A stretch of DNA of 8,556 nucleotides, taken from assembly GCA_031277445.1 (NCBI GenBank), contig JAITMH010000195.1, forward strand, positions 1 through 8,556. The letters run 5' to 3'. Position numbers and translations under genes: made by a program. Shown here in pieces: positions 1 through 6,429 of the stretch (the first letter of the stretch is position 1; each line of letters starts with the position of its first letter). Below the pieces are notes generated by a model, which was given only the letters and a program-made list of their open reading frames with translations, did not search any database and was not told the DNA's origin. The DNA is from Burkholderiales bacterium (GTDB lineage: Bacteria > Pseudomonadota > Gammaproteobacteria > Burkholderiales > Casimicrobiaceae).

Positions 1-1
1 T

Positions 2-64
2 CATGTTGCTTTTGGGGTACTCAAGTCAGGCAAGCCTTTCAACCCCGCGCTGCATGGAGGTTGA
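2..64 (+). CDS. IS110-family transposase, C-terminal end (partial)
   Basis: An open frame enters from the left edge and ends at TGA 62-64, leaving about 20 residues. The readable tail includes the segment VFGVLKSGKPFNP in slightly altered form (AFGVLKSGKPFNP here), which resembles the C-terminus of many IS110/IS116/IS902-type transposases, where a V(Y/F)GVLK(S/T)GKPFDP-like segment precedes the stop. The catalytic domains lie outside the window. The element's right end is probably within the next 50 bases or so, but IS110 elements often lack clear terminal inverted repeats and I cannot place it. The call rests on a short motif, so a chance resemblance is possible. Confidence 0.6.
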   Translation, partial: HVAFGVLKSGKPFNPALHGG

Positions 65-117
65 CTTTGGGTGCCGATAACAGTATCTACGAACAGGGCG
101 TAGCGATTTTGGCGTAG

Positions 118-147
118 GGTGGATAAGGCCGAAGGCCGCAATCCACC
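118..147. repeat. Short intergenic hairpin repeat (GGTGGAT / ATCCACC arms)
   Basis: Perfect 7-bp arms at 118-124 (GGTGGAT) and 141-147 (ATCCACC) enclose a core with two GGCC tetramers (127-130, 134-137). It resembles the GTAGGGTGGATAAG-type repeats scattered through many proteobacterial genomes. The match to that group is from memory; the dyad is seen directly. Confidence 0.55.
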
Positions 148-161
148 ACCAACAAACCCCC

Positions 162-178
162 GCCCGCCTTCGGCGGGC
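162..178. repeat. GC-rich hairpin, 7-bp stem
   Basis: GCCCGCC (162-168) pairs with GGCGGGC (172-178) across a TTC loop. No T-run follows, so it is not a standard intrinsic terminator for the upstream IS. It is part of the repeat cluster spanning about 111-298. Confidence 0.55.
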
Positions 179-183
179 ACCCC

Positions 184-208
184 CCCCCGATCAAAATCGC
201 TTCGGGGG
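184..208. repeat. C-run / G-run hairpin
   Basis: CCCCCGA (184-190) is complementary to TCGGGGG (202-208), with an 11-nt loop. The left arm lies in a run of nine C residues (180-188), which could be length-variable. It sits between other short repeats, with no coding signal. Confidence 0.4.
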
Positions 209-234
209 CAGGCTTTTTGGAAAGGGGGCTTTTC

Positions 235-262
235 TTCTTCGCGGCTTCGCGCCTTCGCGTGA
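235..262. repeat. CCTTCGCG octamer repeat array, copy 1
   Basis: This 28-bp block contains about three units of an octamer related to CCTTCGCG (reverse strand CGCGAAGG), the first degenerate. It matches the block at 4552-4579 at 27 of 28 positions in the same orientation. No inverted partner is seen nearby, unlike the copy after mlaB. Confidence 0.75.
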
Positions 263-272
263 GATACAAAAA

Positions 273-298
273 GGGCAGGTTTGAAACCTGCCCCTACG
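273..298. repeat. GGGCAGGTT palindromic repeat, copy 1
   Basis: GGGCAGGTT (273-281) and AACCTGCCC (285-293) form a perfect dyad with a 3-nt loop, followed by CTACG. Positions 4517-4542 match this 26-bp unit at 21 positions, so it is a repeated module. It could fold as a hairpin in RNA, but no T-run follows. Confidence 0.65.
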
Positions 299-349
299 GA
301 CGCTGACGCTAAAACCGCGCTAAAGTGACCATTTTTACAAAGTGGTTAT

Positions 350-395
350 AAGGCTGGCCGTATAGGGCTGACAAGACTGACCGTATAAGGCTGAC
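350..395. repeat. 23-bp imperfect direct repeat upstream of the mla promoter
   Basis: Two adjacent 23-bp units (350-372 and 373-395) agree closely; extended by three bases they match at 22 of 26 positions. Each contains a CTG(G/A)CCGTATA core and ends in GGCTGAC. The pair ends 32 bp before the proposed -35 of the mla promoter. It could be a regulator-binding site or simply more repeat DNA. Confidence 0.55.
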
Positions 396-427
396 CAGCA
401 TTGTTGCTTGGCGCCGACAAAGGTCAT

Positions 428-456
428 TTGCTCTAAAGAAACGAGGCGGCTACAAT
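428..456 (+). promoter_or_regulatory. Candidate sigma70-type promoter of the mla operon
   Basis: A -10 hexamer TACAAT (451-456, five of six to consensus) lies 17 bp after a weak -35 TTGCTC (428-433, three of six). Transcription would start near 463, giving a leader of about 22 nt before the GTG start of mlaF. This is the only good -10 seen between the repeat cluster and the gene. It is a prediction from sequence only. Confidence 0.5.
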
Positions 457-484
457 CCTTCTTTCTTTTGAAGCGTTTTTCCTG

Positions 485-1318
485 GTGTCTTCTGTTCCGT
501 TTTCTTCTGCATTCGATGAAGCGGCATCGTTGGCCGATGTGACGTTCGGCTACGCGCCCTCGCGACCGGTGTTGTCCGGAATCTCTATGCGGATTCCGCG
601 TGGCAAGGTCGTGGCGATCATGGGCGGATCGGGATGTGGCAAGACGACGATTCTTCGGCTTTTGGCGGGACAGGTGAAGCCTTCTTCCGGGCAGGTCGTT
701 GTGAACGGTCAATCGGTGCCGGAGTTGAGTAAAGCGAGGCTGTACGCGCTGCGGCGGCGGCTGGGATTTTTGTTTCAATTCGGCGCGTTGTTTACGGATA
801 TGTCGGTGTTCGATAATGTGGCGTTTCCGCTGCGCGAACATACGGATTTGCCGGAGCCGCTGATCCGCGATCTGGCGCTGATGAAGCTTAACGCGGTTGG
901 TTTGCGCGGGGCGGCGCATCTGGGAACGAACGAATTGTCCGGCGGTATGGCGCGGCGGGTGGCGCTGGCGCGTGCGATTGCGCTTGATCCGTTGCTGATG
1001 ATGTACGACGAGCCGTTCACCGGTCTTGATCCGATTTCGCTGGGTGTGGTGAGTCAGTTGATCCGGCGACTGAACGATGCGCTGGGGATTACTTCTATTG
1101 TGGTGACGCACGATATTTATCAGTCGCTCAATATCGTCGATTATATTTATTTTGTGGCGGCGGGCAGCATTATTGCCGAAGGAACACCGACGGCGATTCG
1201 GGCGTCCACGGATCCGTTTGTCAAACAGTTCGTTAACGGCGAGGATGACGGGCCGGTGCCGCTGCACATGAAGGCGCCGCCGCTTGCCGAGGATTTTCTG
1301 GGACGGCGAAATGATTAA
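485..1318 (+). CDS. mlaF: MlaF, ATPase of the MlaFEDB phospholipid ABC transporter
   Basis: This cytoplasmic ATPase powers the MlaFEDB complex, which moves phospholipid between the inner membrane and the periplasmic carrier MlaC. All ABC ATPase motifs are visible: Walker A GGSGCGKT (47-54), Q-loop Gln98, signature LSGGM (151-155), Walker B LLMMYDE (170-176), D-loop GLDP (180-183) and switch His209. The family-typical stretch GALFTDMSVFDNVAFPLREH (100-119) and the C-terminal DGPVPL segment place it with MlaF rather than a generic importer ATPase. Length is 277 residues, close to E. coli MlaF. The only usable in-frame start is GTG at 485; an in-frame stop lies at 434-436 and no strong Shine-Dalgarno is seen. 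Its stop codon overlaps the start of mlaE by 8 bases. Confidence 0.95.
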   Translation: MSSVPFSSAFDEAASLADVTFGYAPSRPVLSGISMRIPRGKVVAIMGGSGCGKTTILRLLAGQVKPSSGQVVVNGQSVPELSKARLYALRRRLGFLFQFGALFTDMSVFDNVAFPLREHTDLPEPLIRDLALMKLNAVGLRGAAHLGTNELSGGMARRVALARAIALDPLLMMYDEPFTGLDPISLGVVSQLIRRLNDALGITSIVVTHDIYQSLNIVDYIYFVAAGSIIAEGTPTAIRASTDPFVKQFVNGEDDGPVPLHMKAPPLAEDFLGRRND

Positions 1319-2105
1319 CGGATTGCTCAGACTGCTGGAACGGTTGGGCGCGGTGACGCGCAGGGCGGTCACGCGGCTGGGCTTCGCGTCGCGTTTTTTC
1401 ATCGCGGTATTGCGCCACACGCCGACGGCGTTTTTACGTGCGCAGTTAACGATGCGCGAAATCTATTTTGCCGGTGTGTTGTCGTTGGTGATCATTCTGA
1501 TGTCGGGGCTGTTTGTCGGAATGGTGTTGGGTTTGCAGGGGTACGATATTCTGAGCCGTTACGGTTCCAGCGAGGCGCTTGGCACGATGGTGACGCTGTC
1601 GCTGGTGCGCGAGTTGGGGCCGGTGGTTGCGGCGTTGTTGTTCGCGGGTCGGGCGGGCAGCGCGATCACCGCCGAAATCGGTTTGATGAAGACGACCGAC
1701 CAGTTGCAGGCGATGGAGATGATGGCGGTCGATCCGCTGGCGCGGGTGGTGGCGCCGAAGTTCTGGGGCGGCGTGATTTCGATGCCGTTTTTGGCGGCGC
1801 TGTTTTCCGCGTCCGGTGTTTTCGGCGGCTATCTGGTCGGCGTCCAGTTGATCGGGCTGGACAGCGGCGCTTTCTGGAGCAACATGCAGGCGGTCGTCGA
1901 TTTTCGGATCGACATTGTTAACGGTATTATCAAGAGCTTTGTGTTTGGCATCATCGTGACCTGGATCGCTGTTTTTGAAGGGTATGATGCCAAGCCGACT
2001 GCCGAGGGTGTTTCAGCCGCCACCACCCGGACGGTGGTGGAATCGTCGCTGGCGGTGCTGGCGGCGGACTTTATTTTGACGGTCTTGATGTTTAGCGGAG
2101 TGTGA
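1311..2105 (+). CDS. mlaE: MlaE, permease of the MlaFEDB phospholipid transporter
   Basis: This is the integral inner-membrane permease that pairs with MlaF and holds the MlaD ring. From ATG 1311 it is 264 residues, close to the 260 of E. coli MlaE. Several hydrophobic spans are evident, including about 53-75 and the C-terminal VLAADFILTVLMF. Segments typical of the family are SGLFVGMVLGLQGY, the core LVRELGPVVAALLFAGRAGS, AEIGLM, MEMMAVDPL and TTRTVVESSLAVL. A longer reading from TTG 1284 is possible, but ATG 1311 has GGGA at 1300-1303 and matches the family's short N-terminus. Translation is probably coupled to mlaF through the shared ATGATTAA. Confidence 0.95.
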   Translation: MINGLLRLLERLGAVTRRAVTRLGFASRFFIAVLRHTPTAFLRAQLTMREIYFAGVLSLVIILMSGLFVGMVLGLQGYDILSRYGSSEALGTMVTLSLVRELGPVVAALLFAGRAGSAITAEIGLMKTTDQLQAMEMMAVDPLARVVAPKFWGGVISMPFLAALFSASGVFGGYLVGVQLIGLDSGAFWSNMQAVVDFRIDIVNGIIKSFVFGIIVTWIAVFEGYDAKPTAEGVSAATTRTVVESSLAVLAADFILTVLMFSGV

Positions 2106-2110
2106 GGCAT

Positions 2111-2584
2111 ATGAGCCGTATGACCATTGATGTGTGGGTAGGAATTTTCGTTGCGATCGGGTTGGGCGCAATGGTGTTTTTGTCGCTGAAAGCGGGCAAT
2201 CTGCTGGTGACGTCGAACGCGCCGGGGTACCGGCTGGAAGCGGCGTTCGACAATATCGGCGGACTTAAGGTGCGTGCGCCGGTCAAAGCGGCGGGTGTGA
2301 CGGTCGGGCGAATCGAAAGCATTGCGCTCGACCCGATTACGTATCAGGCGGTGGCGACGCTGCGTATCGAAAGACAATATGAATTTACCAGAGATACGAT
2401 TGCGTCGATTCTGACTTCCGGCTTGCTGGGCGAAGTGTATGTCGGGCTGGACGTTGGCGGCGACGAAGAAATGTTGGCCGACGGTCATCGGATCAACAAA
2501 ACGCAATCGGCCATCGTTCTGGAAAAACTGGTCGGACAGTTCATGCTGAATCAGGCTTCGTCGCTGGCGGGTGAGAACCAATGA
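2111..2584 (+). CDS. mlaD: MlaD, MCE-domain lipid-binding subunit
   Basis: This single-pass inner-membrane protein forms the periplasmic MCE ring that passes phospholipid between MlaE and MlaC. The product is 157 residues: a short N-terminus, one membrane helix (about 8-26) and an MCE domain (about 38-116). Recognisable segments are AAFDNIGGLKVRAPVKAAGV, VGRI, LTSGLLGEVYVGL and the C-terminal AIVLEKLVGQFML. It is shorter than E. coli MlaD (183 residues) because it lacks the long low-complexity tail. ATG 2111 gives nine residues up to the first Trp, as in E. coli; a GTG at 2102 is in frame but has no good ribosome site. GGAG at 2097-2100 lies 10 nt upstream. The stop overlaps the mlaA start (ATGA). 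Confidence 0.94.
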   Translation: MSRMTIDVWVGIFVAIGLGAMVFLSLKAGNLLVTSNAPGYRLEAAFDNIGGLKVRAPVKAAGVTVGRIESIALDPITYQAVATLRIERQYEFTRDTIASILTSGLLGEVYVGLDVGGDEEMLADGHRINKTQSAIVLEKLVGQFMLNQASSLAGENQ

Positions 2585-3408
2585 AACGTGCAATTTTTGA
2601 AAGAACGTCAGTCTTTCGGAAGCGCTTTGCGTCGGCAGCGCTTTTTGCGATGCTGTTTGCAACGCTTTTCTCCTTGGGTGGCTGCGCGACGACGGGTACC
2701 GCCAGTGGCGACGATCCGCTGGAACCGCTCAATCGGGCGATGTACGAAATCCATCAGCCGCTGGAAAACTATGTGGCGCGACCTATTGTTGACGTTTATG
2801 TGACGCTGGTTCCGGAAATTGGGCGCGATATTGTCAGCAATTTTTTCGGAAACATCGAAGATCTTTTTTCGGGCATTTCCGGGTTGCTGCAAGGTAAATT
2901 CGACAAAGCCGGTCACGACTTCGGGCGTGTGATCATCAACACGGGTTTTGGGTTGGGCGGCCTCATTGATTTTGCGTCGGATGCGGGTATCCCGCGTGGC
3001 GGCGAAGATTTGGGATTGCTTCTGGCGCATTGGGGCGTCGGGCCGCGACCGTATCTGTTTATCCCGCTGCTGGGGCCGACGACGGTGCGCGACGGCGCTG
3101 GTATGGCGGTTCACGTTTACGCATCGCCGGTCGATCTGGCGCTCGGCAGTAAAAATGTTGCGCTGCGTAACACGTTGTGGGGCGTGGGAACGGTTAATCT
3201 GATGGCAACCGGCGTTCATGCGTCCGATCTGCTGGGCGACATCGGACTGGATCGCTATACTTTCATTCGCGGCGCTTATTTGCAGCGCCGCGCCTATTTG
3301 TCCGGCGACACGAAGTTCGGTCGCATCGAACTCGACGAAGATTACGACGACGGTTACTCGACGCCGCCCTCTGAAACCTCTCAAGACACGAAAGACGCTA
3401 CACCATGA
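2581..3408 (+). CDS. mlaA: MlaA (VacJ), outer-membrane lipoprotein of the Mla pathway
   Basis: MlaA sits in the inner leaflet of the outer membrane, takes out mislocalised phospholipid and hands it to MlaC. The 275-residue product has a basic N-terminus, a hydrophobic signal (about 17-32) and a lipobox LGGC with Cys35. Residue +2 is Ala, so no inner-membrane retention signal is seen and outer-membrane sorting is expected. Family segments are DPLEPLNRAMYEIHQ after the signal, the amphipathic NFFGNIEDLFSGISGLLQGK, GGLIDFASDAGIPRGGEDLG, WGVGPRPYLFIPLLGPTTVR and SPVDLAL. The tail is acidic and Ser/Thr-rich. GGGTGAG at 2569-2575 serves the ATG at 2581. Having mlaA inside the mla operon, not at a distant site as in E. 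coli, supports a betaproteobacterial origin. It overlaps mlaC by 4 bases. Confidence 0.95.
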   Translation: MKRAIFERTSVFRKRFASAALFAMLFATLFSLGGCATTGTASGDDPLEPLNRAMYEIHQPLENYVARPIVDVYVTLVPEIGRDIVSNFFGNIEDLFSGISGLLQGKFDKAGHDFGRVIINTGFGLGGLIDFASDAGIPRGGEDLGLLLAHWGVGPRPYLFIPLLGPTTVRDGAGMAVHVYASPVDLALGSKNVALRNTLWGVGTVNLMATGVHASDLLGDIGLDRYTFIRGAYLQRRAYLSGDTKFGRIELDEDYDDGYSTPPSETSQDTKDATP

Positions 3409-4034
3409 ACAAACGTTTTTTTCTTGCGGCCGCCATGTCGTTGATGGCAGTACTGATGACTTCTTCGTTGGCGGTGTCGGCGCAGACCGTCGAAGCGCCG
3501 GACGCGCAGATCAAGCGGGTGGCCGAGGAAGTGTTGGCCATTGTTCGTTCCGACGCCAAAGTTCAGGCGGGCGACCCGGCGCGGGTGCGCGAAGTGCTGG
3601 ATGAAAAACTGTTGCCGCATTTCGATTTTCGCCGGATGGTGATGTTGGCGATGGGCAGAAACTGGCGGCAAGCAACACCGGAACAACAAAAAGAATTGGT
3701 CGAGCAATTCCAAACGCTGCTGGTACGGACGTATTCCGGCGCGCTTGCACAATTCCGTGACGACACCATCAACGTCAGGCCGTTACGGGCTGCGCCGGAC
3801 GCCAAGGATGTGACGGTCTATTCCGAAGTGATCCGGTCGGGCGCCGCGCCGGTGTCGGTCAATTACAGTCTGGTTCTGTCGTCGGACGGGAAGTGGCGTT
3901 GCTACGATGTGATCGTCGGCGGCGTGTCGTTGGTGACCAATTACCGCGATGATTTTAATCAGCAGATCAGAATCGGCGGTGTCGAAGGTTTGTTAAAAAC
4001 GCTGACCGCCAAGAACAAAGGCGCGACGCCATGA
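3405..4034 (+). CDS. mlaC: MlaC, periplasmic phospholipid carrier
   Basis: MlaC shuttles phospholipid across the periplasm between MlaA and the MlaFEDB complex. The 209-residue product begins with a Sec signal peptide, hydrophobic from 5 to 24, with likely cleavage after VSA (26). The mature part shows the family's features: a helical start, LPHFDFRRMVMLAMGRNWRQ, TPEQQKELVEQFQTLLVRTY, VNYSLVLSSDGKWRCYDVIV and GVSLVTNYRDDFNQQI. Length agrees with E. coli MlaC (211 residues). It overlaps mlaA and mlaB by 4 bases each, so coupled translation is likely; no strong independent ribosome site precedes it. Confidence 0.95.
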   Translation: MNKRFFLAAAMSLMAVLMTSSLAVSAQTVEAPDAQIKRVAEEVLAIVRSDAKVQAGDPARVREVLDEKLLPHFDFRRMVMLAMGRNWRQATPEQQKELVEQFQTLLVRTYSGALAQFRDDTINVRPLRAAPDAKDVTVYSEVIRSGAAPVSVNYSLVLSSDGKWRCYDVIVGGVSLVTNYRDDFNQQIRIGGVEGLLKTLTAKNKGATP

Positions 4035-4354
4035 CGGCAACCGCAGAGAGCGGGTTTGCTGTTGACGGCGCTTGTTGGCGTTGTCGGGGCGCGTTGACGC
4101 TGGACAACAGCGCGGGCGTGCTGAAAGAGAGCGAAAGTTTACCGTTGCCGACTTCGGGTGTGATTGACTTGTCTGAACTGAAAGAGGCCGATTCGGCAGC
4201 GCTGGCGGTTTTTCTGTCGCTGGCGCGTCGCGCCGAACACGAGGGCAAAACCTTGCAGTTTGAAGCAGCGCCCGACACGCTGCGAACATTGGCGCATGTT
4301 TATGGCGTCGATTCGTTGCTGGTGTTGCTGGCGCGTGTGGGGGCTGATAGCTGA
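4031..4354 (+). CDS. mlaB: MlaB, STAS-domain subunit of MlaFEDB
   Basis: MlaB is a small cytoplasmic STAS protein that binds MlaF and supports assembly and activity of the complex. The 107-residue product shows the STAS pattern: a strand with a WRCRGALTLDN segment, then GVIDLSELKEADSAALAVFL (43-62), where Ser55 sits at the usual regulatory position, then a C-terminal helix. Sequence conservation in this family is low, so position after mlaC carries much of the weight. AAAGG at 4017-4021 lies 9 nt upstream of the ATG. The last codons and the stop fall in two copies of a GCTGAT(A/C) heptamer, so the extreme C-terminus may have been altered by repeat DNA. Confidence 0.88.
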   Translation: MTATAESGFAVDGACWRCRGALTLDNSAGVLKESESLPLPTSGVIDLSELKEADSAALAVFLSLARRAEHEGKTLQFEAAPDTLRTLAHVYGVDSLLVLLARVGADS

Positions 4355-4356
4355 TC
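4343..4356. repeat. Two-unit heptamer duplication across the mlaB stop
   Basis: GCTGATA (4343-4349) is followed directly by GCTGATC (4350-4356). The TGA stop of mlaB (4352-4354) lies in the second unit. Two units alone could be chance; it is listed because longer heptamer arrays end ibaG and follow murA. Confidence 0.35.
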
Positions 4357-4427
4357 CCAAGATGCACCTCATTTTCTCACGCGAAGGCGCGAAGGCGCGA
4401 AGAACACGGAAGGAAACATTGGCGGGC

Positions 4428-4488
4428 GGCAGATTGCCTCCCCTACGCCATTATCGGTACGCCCTGCCCGTAGGGGAGGCAACCTGCC
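4428..4488. repeat. Inner 20-bp inverted repeat
   Basis: Arms 4428-4447 and 4469-4488 are complementary at 19 of 20 positions, around a 21-nt loop. The core TTGCCTCCCCTACG (4434-4447) is perfectly matched by CGTAGGGGAGGCAA (4469-4482). It is nested in the octamer-armed element. No T-run follows the right arm. Confidence 0.7.
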
Positions 4489-4516
4489 TCCCGTTTCTGT
4501 GTGGTTGGCGTCCCTT

Positions 4517-4542
4517 GGGCGGGTTTGGAACTCGCCCCTGCG
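4517..4542. repeat. GGGCGGGTT module, diverged copy of the 273-298 palindrome
   Basis: It matches 273-298 at 21 of 26 positions in the same orientation, and in both places lies close to the CCTTCGCG octamers. In the first locus it follows the octamers; here it precedes them. Confidence 0.55.
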
Positions 4543-4590
4543 AAAGCGATCTTCTTCGCGCCTTCGCGCCTTCGCGTGAAATTATTTTTC

Positions 4591-4626
4591 TGGATTGCTC
4601 CCCGCTTCGCTTCGCTCGCAACGACG
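4591..4626. repeat. GGATTGCT...CGCTCGCAA module, copy 1
   Basis: This segment reads GGATTGCT, then a CTTCG-rich stretch, CGCTCGCAA and CGACG. It is the reverse complement of a diverged copy at 8299-8328 (CGTCATTGCGAGCG ... GCAATCC). Modules of this type are scattered through many proteobacterial genomes. Both copies lie next to CGCGAAGG octamers. Confidence 0.6.
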
Positions 4627-4649
4627 CCGGAGTTGTTTGGTGAGAGAGC

Positions 4650-4653
4650 GGAG
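4650..4653 (+). promoter_or_regulatory. Ribosome binding site deciding the yadG start
   Basis: GGAG lies 9 nt before ATG 4663. The frame stays open to GTG 4501, but that upstream part is repeat DNA with no conserved protein sequence, so this site fixes the start at 4663. Confidence 0.75.
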
Positions 4654-4662
4654 ATTTCACTC

Positions 4663-5595
4663 ATGACCTGCGCCGTTGAATTTCAGGCAGTCTCGCGTCG
4701 TTTCGGCGAATTGCAGGCGCTGGACGATGTTTCGTTCAAGATTGCTCCCGGCGAATTTTTCGGACTTCTCGGTCCTAACGGTGCAGGTAAGACGACGCTG
4801 ATTTCGGTTCTGGGCGGTTTGGTGCGACCAGACAGTGGCCGTGCATTCGTGATGGGGCACGATGTGACGACCGATTATCTGAACAGCCGCCATCGGCTCG
4901 GCGTGGTGCCGCAGGAAGTCGTGTTCGATCCGTTCCTCACGGTGCGCGAAACCTTGCGTTTTCAGGCAGGGTATTTCGGTTTGCGTCGCGTTGACGACTG
5001 GATCGACGAGATACTGCACCATCTGGGTTTGAGTGATAAGGCCGACAAAAACATGCGCACCTTGTCGGGCGGTATGAAACGTCGCGTGCTGGTCGGGCAG
5101 GCGCTGGTGCACAAGCCGCCGGTAATCGTGCTTGATGAGCCGACCGCCGGTGTTGATGTCGAGTTGCGTCACGCGCTGTGGACGTTCATTTCCGGATTGA
5201 ACAAGGAAGGCCATACGATTTTGCTGACGACGCATTACCTTCAGGAAGCGGAAATGTTGTGCGACCGGATTGCGATGCTGAAGTCGGGTCGGGTGGTGGC
5301 GCTCGATCACAAACACCGGTTGCTGTCGCCGTTCGAGATGATTGTGGTGCGGTTAACGGCAACGCGGGTGCCTGAGTCCTGGCAGGCGCGGATACGGCAG
5401 ACGGAAGGGCAAAGTGTTCTCATTGAACTGCAACGTTTCGAGGAACTGGAAACGTTGTTGGCCGCGTTGCGCGCCGACAACATTGCGATCAAGGATTTGC
5501 AAATTGAGCAAACCGATCTGGAACAGGTTTTTTTGCGGTTAACCGGCAGCGACCAGAAGCAACCTCCGGAAAAAATTCGGGAGGGTCGATCATGA
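4663..5595 (+). CDS. yadG: YadG-like ABC-2 transporter ATP-binding protein
   Basis: This is the ATPase of a two-gene ABC-2-type exporter; the substrate of YadGH is not established to my knowledge. From ATG 4663 it is 310 residues, as in E. coli YadG. Motifs are Walker A GPNGAGKT (37-44), Q-loop Gln84 within GVVPQE, signature LSGGM (134-138), Walker B VIVLDE (154-159) and switch His191. The segments DEPTAGVDVELR and LLTTHYLQEAEMLCDRIAML are very close to YadG. The C-terminal part after about 220 is the less conserved accessory region usual in this group. In betaproteobacteria this pair commonly follows mlaB, so a role in envelope lipid or polymer handling is possible but unproven. The stop overlaps yadH by 4 bases. 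Confidence 0.9.
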   Translation: MTCAVEFQAVSRRFGELQALDDVSFKIAPGEFFGLLGPNGAGKTTLISVLGGLVRPDSGRAFVMGHDVTTDYLNSRHRLGVVPQEVVFDPFLTVRETLRFQAGYFGLRRVDDWIDEILHHLGLSDKADKNMRTLSGGMKRRVLVGQALVHKPPVIVLDEPTAGVDVELRHALWTFISGLNKEGHTILLTTHYLQEAEMLCDRIAMLKSGRVVALDHKHRLLSPFEMIVVRLTATRVPESWQARIRQTEGQSVLIELQRFEELETLLAALRADNIAIKDLQIEQTDLEQVFLRLTGSDQKQPPEKIREGRS

Positions 5596-6398
5596 ACGAC
5601 CGGACGGATTTCGGAGCGGCGCTCACACGGTGGCAAAAACCCTGGCACATGCTGTTTTACAAGGAGCTGTTGCGTTTCCGGCGCGTCAGTTTTCAGACGG
5701 TGGTGGCGCCGGTCATCATGGCGCTTTTGTATCTGCTGGTTTTTTCGCACGTGTTGGAATCGCGGGTATCGGTGTTCGGCGGTCGCGTGTCGTACACGGC
5801 GTTTCTGGTGCCCGGATTGGTCATGATGTCGATACTGCAAAACGCTTTTGCGAACACATCGTCGTCATTGATTCAGTCGAAAGTGACCGGTAACATCATT
5901 TTCTTTTTATTGGCGCCGATCACACCCTGGGGCTTTTTTCTGGCGTATGTGCTGGCCGGTGTGCTGCGCGGCATGGTTGTCGGCTTCGGCGTCTGGTTGG
6001 CGGCGTTGTATTTTGCGCCGGAGTTGTGGCGGCCAGTCGCTCCCGGGTGGGTCATCCTGTTCGGCTTTTTGGGCGGCGCGATTCTGGCCATGCTCGGTGT
6101 GATTGCTGGTCTGTGGTCGGAGAAGTTCGATCAGTTGGCGACGTTTCAGAGTTTCATCATCATGCCGATGACTTTTTTGTCCGGCGTGTTTTACTCGGTG
6201 CGATCATTGCCGGATTTTTGGTTTAAGGTATCGCATCTGAATCCGTTCTTTTATATGGTTGACGGACTTCGTTATGGTTTTTTCGGCGTGTCGGATATTT
6301 CGCCCTGGGTGAATCTGGCATTCGTTGGTACAGTGTTCGTGATGCTGACGTGGGGTACCTGGTTGCTGATTGCGCGTGGGTGGAAGTTGAGGAATTAA
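5592..6398 (+). CDS. yadH: YadH-like ABC-2 transporter permease
   Basis: This is the membrane partner of the preceding ATPase. The 268-residue product has a cytoplasmic N-terminal helix (WHMLFYKELLRFRR, about 18-31) and about six hydrophobic spans starting near 36-55, as expected for an ABC-2 permease. Conserved segments are FLVPGLVMMSILQNAFANTS, LAPITPWGFFLAYVLAGVLRG, the region FIIMPMTFLSGVFYSVRSLP and HLNPFFYMVDGLRYGFFGV, all close to E. coli YadH. A strong Shine-Dalgarno GGGAGG (5579-5584) precedes ATG 5592 by 7 nt, inside the end of yadG. The gene ends at TAA 6396-6398, and repeat DNA begins about 30 bases later. Confidence 0.9.
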   Translation: MNDRTDFGAALTRWQKPWHMLFYKELLRFRRVSFQTVVAPVIMALLYLLVFSHVLESRVSVFGGRVSYTAFLVPGLVMMSILQNAFANTSSSLIQSKVTGNIIFFLLAPITPWGFFLAYVLAGVLRGMVVGFGVWLAALYFAPELWRPVAPGWVILFGFLGGAILAMLGVIAGLWSEKFDQLATFQSFIIMPMTFLSGVFYSVRSLPDFWFKVSHLNPFFYMVDGLRYGFFGVSDISPWVNLAFVGTVFVMLTWGTWLLIARGWKLRN

Positions 6399-6429
6399 AA
6401 TGGGTTGTTCGAGAAACGCGGAAAAAAGT

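Larger units (their letters stand above)
4377..4579. repeat. MITE-like inverted repeat element with CGCGAAGG octamer arms
   Basis: The arms are a perfect 28-bp inverted repeat: 4377-4404 and 4552-4579. Each has three octamers (CGCGAAGG with a final variant) and ends TCAC / GTGA. The 147-bp interior contains a second inverted repeat (4428-4488) and a GGGCGGGTT module (4517-4542), and no gene. The whole could fold into one long hairpin in RNA between mlaB and yadG. It resembles a non-autonomous mobile or REP/BIME-like element; no target-site duplication is obvious. Confidence 0.75.

Noticed and set aside
87..269. 60-codon minus-strand open frame before mlaF
   Set aside because: It lies entirely on the hairpin and octamer repeats, with proline- and glycine-rich low-complexity sequence and no ribosome site of note.
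335..1420. 361-codon open frame on the minus strand across mlaF
   Set aside because: It is antisense to a clear ABC ATPase, extremely rich in Arg, His and Gln, and shows no family motif; it arises from the GC-biased codon use of mlaF.
1829..3384. Long minus-strand open frames over mlaE, mlaD and mlaA (1829-2662 and 2608-3384)
   Set aside because: They share the Arg/His/Gln-rich composition expected of antisense shadows and cover well-supported + strand genes.
4377..4579. Intrinsic terminator of the mla operon
   Set aside because: The element could form a strong hairpin, but no T-run follows either right arm, so it is reported as a repeat with a possible effect on transcription only.
4501..4662. 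Longer yadG start at GTG 4501 or a small gene in the mlaB-yadG gap
   Set aside because: The extra residues are translated repeat DNA; homology to YadG and a good GGAG site begin at ATG 4663.
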